Source: Prado023 sp963706875 (lineage in GTDB: Bacteria; Actinomycetota; Actinomycetes; S36-B12; CAIYMF01). Taken from it: a stretch of 64,000 bases of DNA. The DNA lies in contig CAVPNW010000002.1 of assembly GCA_963706875.1 (NCBI GenBank), positions 1 through 64,000 of the forward strand. The letters are read 5' to 3'. Positions 38,184 to 47,088 of this stretch are shown one piece after another (position 1 is the first letter of the stretch; the number at the start of each line of letters is the position of its first letter). The translations under genes were made by a program, and so were the position numbers. The notes below the pieces were generated by a model. It ran no database searches. It worked only from the letters and a program-made list of their open reading frames with translations, and was not told where the DNA came from.

Positions 38184-38684
38184 GTGGACCCGCTGACGTT
38201 CGACGTGGTGATCGAGATCCCCGCCGGGAGCCGCAACAAGTACGAGGTGGACCACCACACCGGCAAGATCAAGCTGGACCGCCGACTGTTCACCGCTACG
38301 CGGTACCCGCACGACTATGGGTTCATCGACTCCACCCTGGGCCTGGACGGCGATCCGCTCGATGCGCTGGTGCTGCTCGACGAGCCGACGTTCCCGGGCT
38401 GCATCATCGAGTGCCGCGCCATCGGGATGTTCCGGATGAGCGACGAGGCCGGCGGCGACGACAAGGTCATCTGCGTGGTGGCCGGCGACCCGCGCATGGA
38501 CCACATCCGCGACATCCACCACATGCCCGAGTTCGACCGGCTGGAGATCCAGCACTTCTTCGAGGTCTACAAGGACCTCGAGCCGGGCAAGTCGGTGGAG
38601 GGCGCGACCTGGGAGGGCCGGGCAGGCGCCGAGGCCGAGATCAACGACTCGTTCGCCCGGTACGTGCCACCTGAGCACCACTGA
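38184..38684 (+). CDS. ppa: inorganic pyrophosphatase
   Basis: Family I soluble pyrophosphatase that drives biosynthesis by hydrolysing PPi. The 166-aa product starts at GTG 38184 behind TGGAGG. Motifs are VVIEIPAGSRNKYEVDH, the RRLFTATRYPHDYGFI strand, the metal-binding DGDPLDALVLL, and DPRMDHIRDIHH. A TAGGGT at 38135-38140 could be its -10 box, giving a short leader. Confidence 0.97.
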   Translation: MDPLTFDVVIEIPAGSRNKYEVDHHTGKIKLDRRLFTATRYPHDYGFIDSTLGLDGDPLDALVLLDEPTFPGCIIECRAIGMFRMSDEAGGDDKVICVVAGDPRMDHIRDIHHMPEFDRLEIQHFFEVYKDLEPGKSVEGATWEGRAGAEAEINDSFARYVPPEHH

Positions 38685-38703
38685 GCGACTCGGGCGCTAG
38701 CCT

Positions 38704-38719
38704 GCCGCCTGGGGGCGGC
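38704..38719 (+). terminator. short GC hairpin after ppa
   Basis: GCCGCC (38704-38709), a TGGG loop and GGCGGC (38714-38719) form a 6-bp perfect stem 19 nt past the ppa stop. There is no T-run. It separates ppa from the next promoter. Confidence 0.45.
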
Positions 38720-38728
38720 GATCCGGGT

Positions 38729-38754
38729 TAAAGCGGTTCACCCGTTCAGCCGAA
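38729..38754 (+). promoter_or_regulatory. candidate sigma-28 (FliA/WhiG-type) promoter
   Basis: TAAAG at 38729-38733 and GCCGAA at 38749-38754, with 16 nt between TAAA and GCCGAA, match the TAAA-N15/16-GCCGATAA consensus of flagellar-type sigma factors. It lies 63 nt upstream of the GGDEF/EAL gene. The match is by eye only. Confidence 0.45.
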
Positions 38755-38816
38755 TGTGATTCAAGGGAAGGCGCGAACGCGCTCTCCAACCGGATCCGGC
38801 GGACGGGAGGGGCCAG

Positions 38817-41456
38817 GTGCACGAGCAGCCCGACTACTTGGCGCGCATGTCGCGCTCCTCCCACGACGTCGTCGCGATCATGGAGCTCGGAGCCCAGGTG
38901 GCCGCCGAGACCACGTCGAGCGCAGCCGCCGTCCTGGTGCGCCAATCCGGTCGGGTCCGCCTCGGGGCGCTGCACGACCGGGACGCCGACCGCCGGGATG
39001 TCGTCGCCGCCGCCCTGGAGGCCGTGGCCCTGGACGGACCGGAGAGCCCATTCAGCACCGCCCTGGAGTCCGGGCAGAACTCGATCCTGGGCATCGACGG
39101 GCTTGCGTTCAGCGGTGCCCGCCCCGAGTGGGCCCGCGAGCTGGAGCGTCTGGGGATCGCTTCGCTGGGGATCACGCCCCTGATCGCCGGCGATCGGGCG
39201 CTGGGACTGCTGATCACCGCGCGCATGGCCGCCGACGAGCGGATGAGCACGGAGGAGCTGGCCGAGCAGGCCCAGGTGGCCACGCACCTCACGACGTTCC
39301 TGGACACCGCCACGGCCCTGACGCAGATGCGCCAGTCCAGCCTGGTCGTCGATGCGATGCCCGACGCCATCATCGGCTTCTCCCGCGACCGCGAGGTCAT
39401 CCTGTGGAACGCCGGGGCGGAACGGATGTACAGCATCCCCGAGCGGGAGGCCCTGGGACGCAAGCTCGACGAGCTGATCACCACCGAGTACGGACCCGCC
39501 AGCCAGGGCAGCGGCGGACCGGCCATCAGCCTGATCAACAAGGGCAGCTGGACCGGCCGGGTACGTCAGCGCACCCTGCACGGTCGGGTGCTGCACGCCG
39601 ACGTGTCGATCGCGTCGATCGTCGAGGACGGTCGGCTGCGCGGCGCCGTGTCGATCAACCGCGACGTGTCCAGCCTGATCGAGGCCGAGGCGGCCAAGGC
39701 CGAGAACGAGCGACGGATGCAGGCCCTGCTCGACGCGTCGCGGGCGATGACGGCCGTGTTCGACCGGGACGGCACGATCATCGCGGTGAACGCGGCCTGG
39801 ACCGCGGAGGTCCGACTGGGTGGCGTGGGCCCGGACGAGGTCGGCATCGGGGCTGACTACGTCGCCGTGATGCGCCGCGCCGCGGGCGTCTCGCAGGACG
39901 CAGCGGCCGTGGCCGCCGGCGTGGAGGCGGTGCTCGCCGGGCGCGTGCCGGCCTTCGAGTGGGACTACGACGTGACGGAGCCCGATGGCGCCCTGCGCGC
40001 GTTCATGGTGTCGATCGCGCCCATGCCCGGCGAGCAGGGTGGGGCATTCGCCACGCACACCGACATCACGACCCGCAAGGTCATGGAGCGCCAACTGGCC
40101 CACCAGGCCAGCCATGACCCGCTGACCGGCCTGCGCACCCGCCGCCGCGTGGAGCAGGAGCTGGAGCCCGCGCTGGCGCGCTCGATCGCCTCGGGCCGGC
40201 CGGTGGGTGCGGTGATCGTCGACCTGGACCGGTTCAAGGACGTCAACGACACCCTGGGCCACGAGGCAGGCGACGAGGTCCTGGTCCAGATGGCCGACCG
40301 GCTGCGGGGCTTCGGGGCAGCGACGGTCATCGGGCGCCTGGCCGGCGACGAGTTCGTGCTGATCGTGCCGGACGTGCGCGACCGGGCCGAGTTGGCCCGC
40401 CTGGCCGGCGACCTCGCGCGGGTCATCACCGCGCCCCTGCCCCTGGGCGACCGTGAGCTGTTCTTCGGGGTCAACATCGGCACTGCGCTGTCCTCGGACA
40501 CCGAGCCGGGCCCGGATGTGGCGGCGAACCTCCTGCGTGCCGCGGACACGGCCATGTACCGGGCCAAGGCCCGCGGGCGCAACAGCATCGTGGCCTACGA
40601 CGAGGGGCTGCGCGCGGACGTGGGCAGGCGGGTGCAGATCTCCTCCTGGTTGAACCACGCCCTGGACCGGGGCGAGATCTCGGTGGCCTACCAGCCCCAG
40701 TTCCGATGCCTGGACGGCCGGCAGGTCGGCGTCGAGGCCCTGATGCGCTGGCGGCACCCGGAGGCCGGCGACATCAGCCCGGTGGAGTTCATCGCCATCG
40801 CCGAGGAGTCCGGGGCGATCCTCACCATCGGGGCGTGGGTGCTGACCCAGGCCTGCCAGCAGGCCGCGCAGTGGGCACCCATCAGCGGGCCGGACTTCTC
40901 CGTCGCCGTGAACCTCTCACCCCATCAGCTGATCGACCCGGGGCTGCTGGACATCGTGCGCAGCGCGCTGCTGCGCTCGCGGCTGCCTGCGACCGCCCTG
41001 ACCCTTGAGGTCACCGAGGGCGCCCTGATCGACGACCCGGAGGCCGCGACCGAGGCCCTGGCCCGGCTGCGCGCGCTGGGGGTGCGGATCTCGCTGGATG
41101 ACTTCGGGACGGGGTACTCGTCGCTGGCATACCTGGCGAAGTTCCCGGTCGACGAGCTGAAGGTCGACCGCGTGTTCGTCCGCGACATCGAGCGCGACCC
41201 CCGCACCCGCGCGCTGGCCGAGGGGATCGTGCGGATCGGGCACGCCCTGGGCATGCGCGTGCTCGCCGAGGGCGTCGAGACGCCCGGGCAGCTGCGGATC
41301 CTCACCGGCGCGGGGTGCGACTTCTACCAGGGCTTCATCGCGGCGCCCGCGGAGACCGTCGCGCAGGCGACCGAACGGCTGCGCGACCGGACCCTCGGGC
41401 GCGACATCCCCGTGGACGCGGCGCTGGCCGCGGGGCGTGCGATCAGCTGGGAGTAG
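38817..41456 (+). CDS. bifunctional-type diguanylate cyclase/phosphodiesterase with GAF and PAS sensors
   Basis: The 879-aa cytosolic protein has a GAF-like domain (about 10-165), two PAS-like domains (about 175-290 and 300-425), GGDEF (435-595) and EAL (610-865). The GGDEF site reads AGDEF (509-513), with metal motif DLDRFKDVND intact; no RxxD inhibitory site precedes it. AGDEF is known in some active cyclases. The EAL domain keeps E640-A-L, VNLSPHQL, LEVTEGAL, DDFGTGYSS and ELKVDRVFV, so phosphodiesterase activity is expected. It starts at GTG behind GGGAGG. A sigma-28-like promoter upstream suggests control with motility. An alternative start is Met11. Confidence 0.93.
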   Translation: MHEQPDYLARMSRSSHDVVAIMELGAQVAAETTSSAAAVLVRQSGRVRLGALHDRDADRRDVVAAALEAVALDGPESPFSTALESGQNSILGIDGLAFSGARPEWARELERLGIASLGITPLIAGDRALGLLITARMAADERMSTEELAEQAQVATHLTTFLDTATALTQMRQSSLVVDAMPDAIIGFSRDREVILWNAGAERMYSIPEREALGRKLDELITTEYGPASQGSGGPAISLINKGSWTGRVRQRTLHGRVLHADVSIASIVEDGRLRGAVSINRDVSSLIEAEAAKAENERRMQALLDASRAMTAVFDRDGTIIAVNAAWTAEVRLGGVGPDEVGIGADYVAVMRRAAGVSQDAAAVAAGVEAVLAGRVPAFEWDYDVTEPDGALRAFMVSIAPMPGEQGGAFATHTDITTRKVMERQLAHQASHDPLTGLRTRRRVEQELEPALARSIASGRPVGAVIVDLDRFKDVNDTLGHEAGDEVLVQMADRLRGFGAATVIGRLAGDEFVLIVPDVRDRAELARLAGDLARVITAPLPLGDRELFFGVNIGTALSSDTEPGPDVAANLLRAADTAMYRAKARGRNSIVAYDEGLRADVGRRVQISSWLNHALDRGEISVAYQPQFRCLDGRQVGVEALMRWRHPEAGDISPVEFIAIAEESGAILTIGAWVLTQACQQAAQWAPISGPDFSVAVNLSPHQLIDPGLLDIVRSALLRSRLPATALTLEVTEGALIDDPEAATEALARLRALGVRISLDDFGTGYSSLAYLAKFPVDELKVDRVFVRDIERDPRTRALAEGIVRIGHALGMRVLAEGVETPGQLRILTGAGCDFYQGFIAAPAETVAQATERLRDRTLGRDIPVDAALAAGRAISWE

Positions 41457-41509
41457 CGCGCTGTCCACAGATCCGCCCACCGGGTCTGTTGGCGCGGGCC
41501 GATGGTGCC

Positions 41510-41515
41510 TACGGT
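41510..41515 (+). promoter_or_regulatory. probable leaderless -10 box of the DUF2461 gene
   Basis: TACGGT matches TANNNT and ends 6 nt before the ATG at 41522. No Shine-Dalgarno is visible. Confidence 0.5.
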
Positions 41516-41521
41516 GTGCCC

Positions 41522-42175
41522 ATGGCTACCAGATTCACGGGATTCCCGGCAGACGCGTTCGGCTTCTACGACGACCTTGAGCTCGACAACAGCAAGGCGT
41601 TCTGGGCGGACAACAAGCACCGGTACGAGCAGGCGGTCGCCGGTCCGATGAGCGCCCTGCTCGACGACCTCGAGGAGGAGTTCGGCGCGGGCCGGCTGTT
41701 CCGGCCCTACCGGGACGTCCGGTTCAGCGCGGACAAGAGCCCGTACAAGGAGCACCAGGGCGGCTACGTCGAGGTGGGCCCGGCGTGCGGCTACTACGTC
41801 CAGGTCAGTTCCGGCGGCCTGATGGTCGGGGCCGGGTGGTACGCCTCCACCGGCGAGCAGGTCGCGCGCTACCGGGCCGCCATCGACGCCGGGCTGACCG
41901 TCAAGGCGCTGCGCAAGGAGCTGGCGGGATTGACGCGTGCCGGGATGGAGGTCGGCGGCGACCAGGTCAAGACCCGTCCACGCGGGGTGCCCGCCGATCA
42001 CCCGGACCTCGACCTGCTGCGGCACCGCACGGTGCTGGTCTCGGCCACGTTCCCCCACGACGAGCCGTGGCTCAGCACGCGCACGGCGGGGACGAAGGTC
42101 CGAACCGCGTGGCGGAAGTCACGGCCCCTGGTGGAGTGGCTGGCCGACAACGTGACGGGCCGCGGGGAGGACTGA
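41522..42175 (+). CDS. DUF2461 domain-containing protein
   Basis: The 217-aa product is a typical TIGR02453/DUF2461 protein: FPADAFGFYDDLELDNSKAFW near the N-terminus, RLFRPYRDVRFSADKSPYKEH in the middle, YYVQVSSGGLMVGAGWY, and RGVPADHPDLDLLRHRT. No transmembrane segment or known catalytic motif. Function unknown. It is convergent with helD across 83 nt. Confidence 0.9.
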   Translation: MATRFTGFPADAFGFYDDLELDNSKAFWADNKHRYEQAVAGPMSALLDDLEEEFGAGRLFRPYRDVRFSADKSPYKEHQGGYVEVGPACGYYVQVSSGGLMVGAGWYASTGEQVARYRAAIDAGLTVKALRKELAGLTRAGMEVGGDQVKTRPRGVPADHPDLDLLRHRTVLVSATFPHDEPWLSTRTAGTKVRTAWRKSRPLVEWLADNVTGRGED

Positions 42176-42258
42176 CGGACCCGACGTGGTGGGTGCGGAG
42201 GTTCGCCTCGGAGGGCTGAAGCTTCCCGGTGGAGGCCGAGGTTCGCAGCCCGAGGGGG

Positions 42259-44484
42259 TCAGTCCGCCTCGAACCCCGCGGGCAGGTCCTCGGCGTGCAG
42301 GATGACGAGCTGCTGCGTGGCACGGGTCAGCGCGACGTAGAGGTCGTGGCCGCCGCGGGCCGACTCGGCGAGGATCGCGCTCGGCTCCACCACCACGACC
42401 TGGTCGAACTCCAGGCCCTTGGCCTGCGCCACAGTGAGGACACTCACGGGGGTGTCGAGCGCGGAGTGGCCCACGCCGAGCGTGCCCGAGGAGAGAGCGT
42501 CGTCCAGGGACCGGGTGATGGGATCGCGCAGCGAGACCGGGACGATCACGGCGGTGCGGCCCTCCTCGCCGATCCAGCCGGTGACCTCCTGGCCCACAGC
42601 GGCGGCGAGGTCGGCGGCGGGGATGCGGACGATCCGCGGCGGGGTCCCGTCACGGATCGACGAGGGCTCGGTGACGGCGCTGCCCGAGGCCCGCAGGACG
42701 CGGGCGGCGAGCTGCATCATCGGGGCCGGCGTCCGGTAGTTGACCGTCAGCTGCTCGACCGACCAGCGGCCGGGCGCCACCCGGTCGAAGGCATCCCCCC
42801 AGGTCCGCGGGGCAGCTGAGGATCCAGCCTGGGCCAGGTCACCGACCACTGTCATCGATCGGCTCGGACAGCGTCGCAGCAGCAACCGCCACTGCATCGG
42901 GGAGAGCTCCTGGGCCTCGTCGACGACCACGTGCCCGTAGACCCACGCGCGGTCGGCCAGCGCCGCATCGACGACCGTGCGCCGAACCCGCCGGGAACCG
43001 GAGTACCGGTCGATCAGCGCTCCGGCCGTGAGCCCCTGCACGCCGGTCATCTCGAGCACCCCGCGGGCGTACTCCTCCTCCCGCGCACGGTCGGAGGCTG
43101 CGATCGCCGCAGCCCGTCGGGCCGGCTCGTCGTCCTCGCCGAGAAGCTCGGCCGCCTCGTCGAGCAGGGGGACGTCGCTGACCGTCCACGCCCCGCCGGC
43201 AGGGCGCTCGAGCGCCTCGCGCTCCCGGGGCGACAGTCGCGGACCGGCCGCAGCCAGCGTCCGCGGGTTCGCCCAGAGCTCGGTGATGACCTGCTCGGGG
43301 GTCAGCGGCATCCAGCACAGGTTGACCTCGCGGCGCACGTCCGGGCTGTCGCGCAGGTCGGCCAGGAGGATCTCCCGGTTGGAGTCCGGATCCACGCCCC
43401 GCGCCTCGGCCAGGACCTGCGCGAGCCGATCGAGCAGCGAGGTGACGAACGTCAGGCGCGCCCGGTTGTGCGGCTTGCGCGCGGCACGAGCACGGTCGCG
43501 GGCCGCGGCGACCATGCCCGGGGTGAGGGTGATCCGGGTCCCCTCGACGGTCAGGTGCCGGGCCGAGTCCGGAACCCGCTGGCGATTGCGGATCGCAGTG
43601 GCCACCACCTCGGCCATCCTCAGGTCGCCCTTGATGACCGCGACCGGGTCCGAGGCCTCCGGGTCGGCCTCCACCCCGGGATACAGCTGGCCCGGGGTGG
43701 CCAGGACCGCACTGGACTCCCCGAGCCCGGGCAGGACCTGGCTGATGTAGCGCAGGAACAGGGGGTTGGGCCCGACCACGAGGACGCCGCTGCGGGCGAT
43801 CTGGTCGCGGTGCGTGTAGAGCAGGTAGGCCGCCCGGTGCAGCCCGACGACCGTCTTCCCGCACCCCGGGCCGCCCTCCACCACCAGGATCCCGGGCATG
43901 GGTGCCCGGATGATCCGGTCCTGCTCAGCCTGGATGGTGGCCACGATGTCGCCCATGCGACCCGTGCGCCGGGCCGCGAGTGCGGCCATGAGGGCGCCGT
44001 TGCCCTCGTAGGAGGAGTCCGCGCCCACTGCGTCGAGGTCCAGCACGTCGTCCTCGACCCCGCTGACCTCACGGCCGTCGAGCAGGATGTGCCGGCGCCG
44101 AGCTACGCCCATCGGGGTCGCGGTGGTGGCCCGGTAGAACGGCTCGGCCGCCGGGGCACGCCAGTCGGTCAGCAGGAGGTTCTGGGCGTCGTCGGCCAGG
44201 CTGAGCCGCCCGATGTACACCGGGGTGCCCCCCGCGGAGAAGTCGAGCCGGCCGAAGCAGAGCCTGCGCTCGGCGGAGACCAGGGCCCCGACCCGTTCGG
44301 TGTAGACCCGGATCATGGCCTCGCGCTCGACCTGCGCAGCCGGCGTCCCGGCCGTCGGGGCGCGCTTGGCACGGTTCAGGTCCCGCGCGGCCTTGGTGGT
44401 GAGCTCGTCGAGGCGGTCGTACATCGCCGCGACCACGGGCTGCTCGGCGCGCACGGCACTCGAGGGCTCGTTCGGCGAGGGCAT
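42259..44484 (-). CDS. helD: HelD-like RNA polymerase-recycling ATPase (UvrD/Rep superfamily)
   Basis: The 741-aa product has an N-terminal coiled-coil region (10-80), then VYIGRLSLADDAQNLLLTDWRAP, a HelD hallmark. Walker A is GGPGCGKT (204-211), and VVDEAQELSPMQWRLL is motif II. NYRTPAPMM and the C-terminal VTVAQAKGLEFDQVVVVEP follow. HelD removes stalled RNA polymerase from DNA, and actinobacterial class II members can reduce rifampicin sensitivity. It stands alone. Confidence 0.93.
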   Translation of the reverse strand: MPSPNEPSSAVRAEQPVVAAMYDRLDELTTKAARDLNRAKRAPTAGTPAAQVEREAMIRVYTERVGALVSAERRLCFGRLDFSAGGTPVYIGRLSLADDAQNLLLTDWRAPAAEPFYRATTATPMGVARRRHILLDGREVSGVEDDVLDLDAVGADSSYEGNGALMAALAARRTGRMGDIVATIQAEQDRIIRAPMPGILVVEGGPGCGKTVVGLHRAAYLLYTHRDQIARSGVLVVGPNPLFLRYISQVLPGLGESSAVLATPGQLYPGVEADPEASDPVAVIKGDLRMAEVVATAIRNRQRVPDSARHLTVEGTRITLTPGMVAAARDRARAARKPHNRARLTFVTSLLDRLAQVLAEARGVDPDSNREILLADLRDSPDVRREVNLCWMPLTPEQVITELWANPRTLAAAGPRLSPREREALERPAGGAWTVSDVPLLDEAAELLGEDDEPARRAAAIAASDRAREEEYARGVLEMTGVQGLTAGALIDRYSGSRRVRRTVVDAALADRAWVYGHVVVDEAQELSPMQWRLLLRRCPSRSMTVVGDLAQAGSSAAPRTWGDAFDRVAPGRWSVEQLTVNYRTPAPMMQLAARVLRASGSAVTEPSSIRDGTPPRIVRIPAADLAAAVGQEVTGWIGEEGRTAVIVPVSLRDPITRSLDDALSSGTLGVGHSALDTPVSVLTVAQAKGLEFDQVVVVEPSAILAESARGGHDLYVALTRATQQLVILHAEDLPAGFEAD

Positions 44485-44650
44485 CGAAACATCCTAGTGA
44501 CGCCCACTGCCGGCCGCAGGCGCGGCGCCCGGGTTGCGGGCGGGTGCCGGCAGAGGGGGAACGCACACCCAGCTGCCCCGGGCCCTGGCCAAGTCGGCCC
44601 GCTGCATCAGGTTGGGCCACTGGCACCCACTGATGTGGCAGAGTGCCACC

Positions 44651-45379
44651 ATGCCCCGCACGCTCGTGGCCATCCCGGCGCTGGACGAGGCGGCCACGAT
44701 CAGCGCCGTCATCGCCGACGTCCGACGCGTGGTGCCCGATGCGCACGTCCTGGTCGTCGATGACGGCTCCACCGACAGCACGGCGGACGTGGCGCGGAAT
44801 GCTGGGGCGCGGGTGGTCCGGATGCCCTTCAATGTCGGCGTCGGCGGGGCGATGCGCACAGCCTTCCTCTTCGCCCAGCGGGGCGGATTCGATGCCGTGG
44901 TCCAGGTGGACGCCGACGGCCAGCACGTCGCCGAGCACATCCCCGAGCTGCTCGCGGCCCTCGACCATGCGTCAGTCGCGGTCGGGGCGCGCTTCGCCGA
45001 CGTGTACGAGGTCCGCGGTCCACGCCGATGGGCCATGCGCACGCTCGCGGGATCGCTGTCCCGAGTCTGCGACACCCCGCTGACCGATACGACCTCGGGC
45101 TTCCGCGCCGCCGACCGCGATGCCATCGCGTTGTTCGCCCAGCACTACCCGGCCGAGTACCTCGGTGACACCGTGGAGTCGCTGGTGCTCGCCGCGCGGG
45201 CTGGGCTGGTGGTCACGGAGGTGCCGGTGCGGATGCTGCCCCGCCAGGGTGGGCGACCCAGCCAGTCCCCCGGGCGGTCGGTTCTCTACCTGGGCCGAGC
45301 ACTGCTGGCGCTCTACGTGGCGCTGAGCCGCAGGCCGATCCTCGCGCCCGATGCCCCGAGCCGGACTCCAGTCGCGTGA
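44651..45379 (+). CDS. family 2 glycosyltransferase (dolichol/polyprenyl-phosphate type)
   Basis: The 242-aa product is a GT-A enzyme: IPALDEAATISAV at the N-terminus, VLVVDDGSTDSTADVARN with the first DD, FNVGVGGAMRTAF, and VQVDADGQHVAEHIPEL with the DxD-like site. TSGFRAADRDA and a C-terminal amphipathic region follow, with no clear TM pair. The next gene (DUF2304) overlaps by 4 bases. GT2/DUF2304 pairs occur in cell-surface polysaccharide loci. Confidence 0.9.
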   Translation: MPRTLVAIPALDEAATISAVIADVRRVVPDAHVLVVDDGSTDSTADVARNAGARVVRMPFNVGVGGAMRTAFLFAQRGGFDAVVQVDADGQHVAEHIPELLAALDHASVAVGARFADVYEVRGPRRWAMRTLAGSLSRVCDTPLTDTTSGFRAADRDAIALFAQHYPAEYLGDTVESLVLAARAGLVVTEVPVRMLPRQGGRPSQSPGRSVLYLGRALLALYVALSRRPILAPDAPSRTPVA

Positions 45380-45771
45380 ACGCCAACTGGGTGGGCCTGG
45401 CAGCGGCCGGCCTGCTGCTCGTCTTCGTCCTCGAACTGCTGCGCCGGGGGATCCTCCGTGAGCGCTTCGCCGCGCTCTGGTTGGCCGTCTGCGTCATCCT
45501 GGCGACCGTCGCGGTCTTCCCCGGGATCCTGCGCGGCGCCGCCGACGCCCTCGGATTCGAGCTGCCGTCGAACCTGCTGTTCTTCGCGGCGATCGTCTTC
45601 CTGCTGCTGGTGTGCATCCAGCTCAGCTACGAGGTGTCCCGGCTCGAGGCCAGATCCCGACGCCTGGCCGAGGATCTGGCCCTGCTCACCGCGACGGTGC
45701 AGGATGCTCGTAGCGAGCACCCACCAGCCCAGTACCCCCGGGTGGAGAGGACCGACGATGAATCCCGCTGA
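45376..45771 (+). CDS. DUF2304 membrane protein
   Basis: The 131-aa product has three hydrophobic segments (about 7-22, 34-53 and 66-84) and then a coiled-coil (EVSRLEARSRRLAEDLALL), the layout of DUF2304. GTG start within a GTGA overlap with the glycosyltransferase. It probably acts with that enzyme at the membrane; the exact role is unknown. Confidence 0.88.
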   Translation: MNANWVGLAAAGLLLVFVLELLRRGILRERFAALWLAVCVILATVAVFPGILRGAADALGFELPSNLLFFAAIVFLLLVCIQLSYEVSRLEARSRRLAEDLALLTATVQDARSEHPPAQYPRVERTDDESR

Positions 45772-47053
45772 CGCCCCCGACCCCGCGGGCCCCGCTCCCG
45801 CGCCAGGTTCGGATGAGCAGGGGCCGACACCAAGCCAGGCGAGCCTGTCGAACCTGCCCTGGACGCTCACTGAGCCGACCGACGACCGCAGCCTGCCGCC
45901 GTGGTTCCGTCGCGCGGTGATCCTCGTCCTGGTCCTGGTGGCCGCATCGAAGATGGTCATCTGGGGTTTCGGCCAGCTCACGTCGTTCTGGTACACGTTG
46001 TTCTTCTCGTTCTTCATCGGGCTGGCGATGGAGCCGGTGGTCAACTACCTGCAGCGGCGAGGGATCCGCCGCGGTGTGGGCACGTTCCTGGTGATGGGCG
46101 GGCTGATCCTGTCCGCGGTGGCGTTCTTCACCGTGTTCGGTGCGCTGCTGGCTGATCAGCTGTCGCAGCTGATCAGAAGCTTGCCGGACGTGCTCGAGAC
46201 GATCCTCGAATGGTCGAACGCGCGGTTCGGAACGCAGCTGGATCCCAACCAGATCCTCAACAACTTCGGCCTGGGAGCAGATGACATCGCCAAGATCGCC
46301 CAGAACCTGGGCGTGGGCCTGCTGGGCGTGCTCGGGACGGCGGTCAACTGGGTGTTCTCGCTGTTCACGATCATGTTGTTCTCGTTCTACTTCGCCGCCG
46401 ACGGCCCCAGCTTCCGGCGCACCGTCGCCTCGTGGTTGCCGCCGCACCGGCAGCGGACCTTCCTGACGGTGGTGGACATCTCCACCCAGAAGGCCGGCGG
46501 GTACGTGATCTCCCGCGGGCTGCTGGCGATGATCAGCGCGGTCTTCCATGGGATCGCGTTCTTCCTGCTCGACCTCCCGTTCTGGTTGCCGATGGCCCTG
46601 TGGGTCGGCCTGGTCTCCCAGTTCATCCCGACGATCGGCACCTACCTGGCCGGTGCGCTTCCGGTGATCATCGCCCTGGTCCAGGGCGATGCCGTGAAGG
46701 CCCTGATCGTGCTGCTCATCGTTGTCGCCTACCAGCAGCTCGAGAACTACCTGGTCGCACCCCGGATCACCCGGACCACCCTGGAGATCCACCCCGCCGT
46801 GGCGTTCGGGTCGGTGATCGCCGGCGCCGCGCTCTTCGGGGTCACCGGGGCGCTGTTGGCGATCCCCGTGGTGGCCACCGTCCAGTCGGTGATCACCGTC
46901 TACGGGCGCCGGTACGAGCTGGTCGAGGAGTTCGGCGCCGTGCCCGGGGAGAGCGAGCGCCAGCGCGTCGAGGCCGCGATGCGCGCGGCGAACCCGAAGT
47001 ACTCCGGCACCGGCGCCGGCGCTGCGCCGCGTGGACCCCTCCCCCGCGCCTGA
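45758..47053 (+). CDS. AI-2E family transporter (PerM-like)
   Basis: The 431-aa membrane protein has a Pro-rich cytoplasmic N-terminus (to 45), then helices in the AI-2E exporter pattern. Signature segments are FFSFFIGLAMEPVVNYLQRRGIRRG, an extended helical region 120-190, WVGLVSQFIPTIGTYLAGALPV, and VAYQQLENYLVAPRI near the end. Family members export autoinducer-2, Na+/H+ or unknown solutes; the substrate is not deducible. It overlaps DUF2304 by 14 bases. Confidence 0.93.
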   Translation: MNPADAPDPAGPAPAPGSDEQGPTPSQASLSNLPWTLTEPTDDRSLPPWFRRAVILVLVLVAASKMVIWGFGQLTSFWYTLFFSFFIGLAMEPVVNYLQRRGIRRGVGTFLVMGGLILSAVAFFTVFGALLADQLSQLIRSLPDVLETILEWSNARFGTQLDPNQILNNFGLGADDIAKIAQNLGVGLLGVLGTAVNWVFSLFTIMLFSFYFAADGPSFRRTVASWLPPHRQRTFLTVVDISTQKAGGYVISRGLLAMISAVFHGIAFFLLDLPFWLPMALWVGLVSQFIPTIGTYLAGALPVIIALVQGDAVKALIVLLIVVAYQQLENYLVAPRITRTTLEIHPAVAFGSVIAGAALFGVTGALLAIPVVATVQSVITVYGRRYELVEEFGAVPGESERQRVEAAMRAANPKYSGTGAGAAPRGPLPRA

Positions 47054-47088
47054 GGGCTGTCGGGCGCCGAGTGCACCGGGAGGTCCGC

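Noticed and set aside
38685..38816. c-di-GMP riboswitch ahead of the GGDEF/EAL gene
   Set aside because: The 132-nt gap holds a terminator stem and a sigma-28-like box; no conserved GEMM core is visible.
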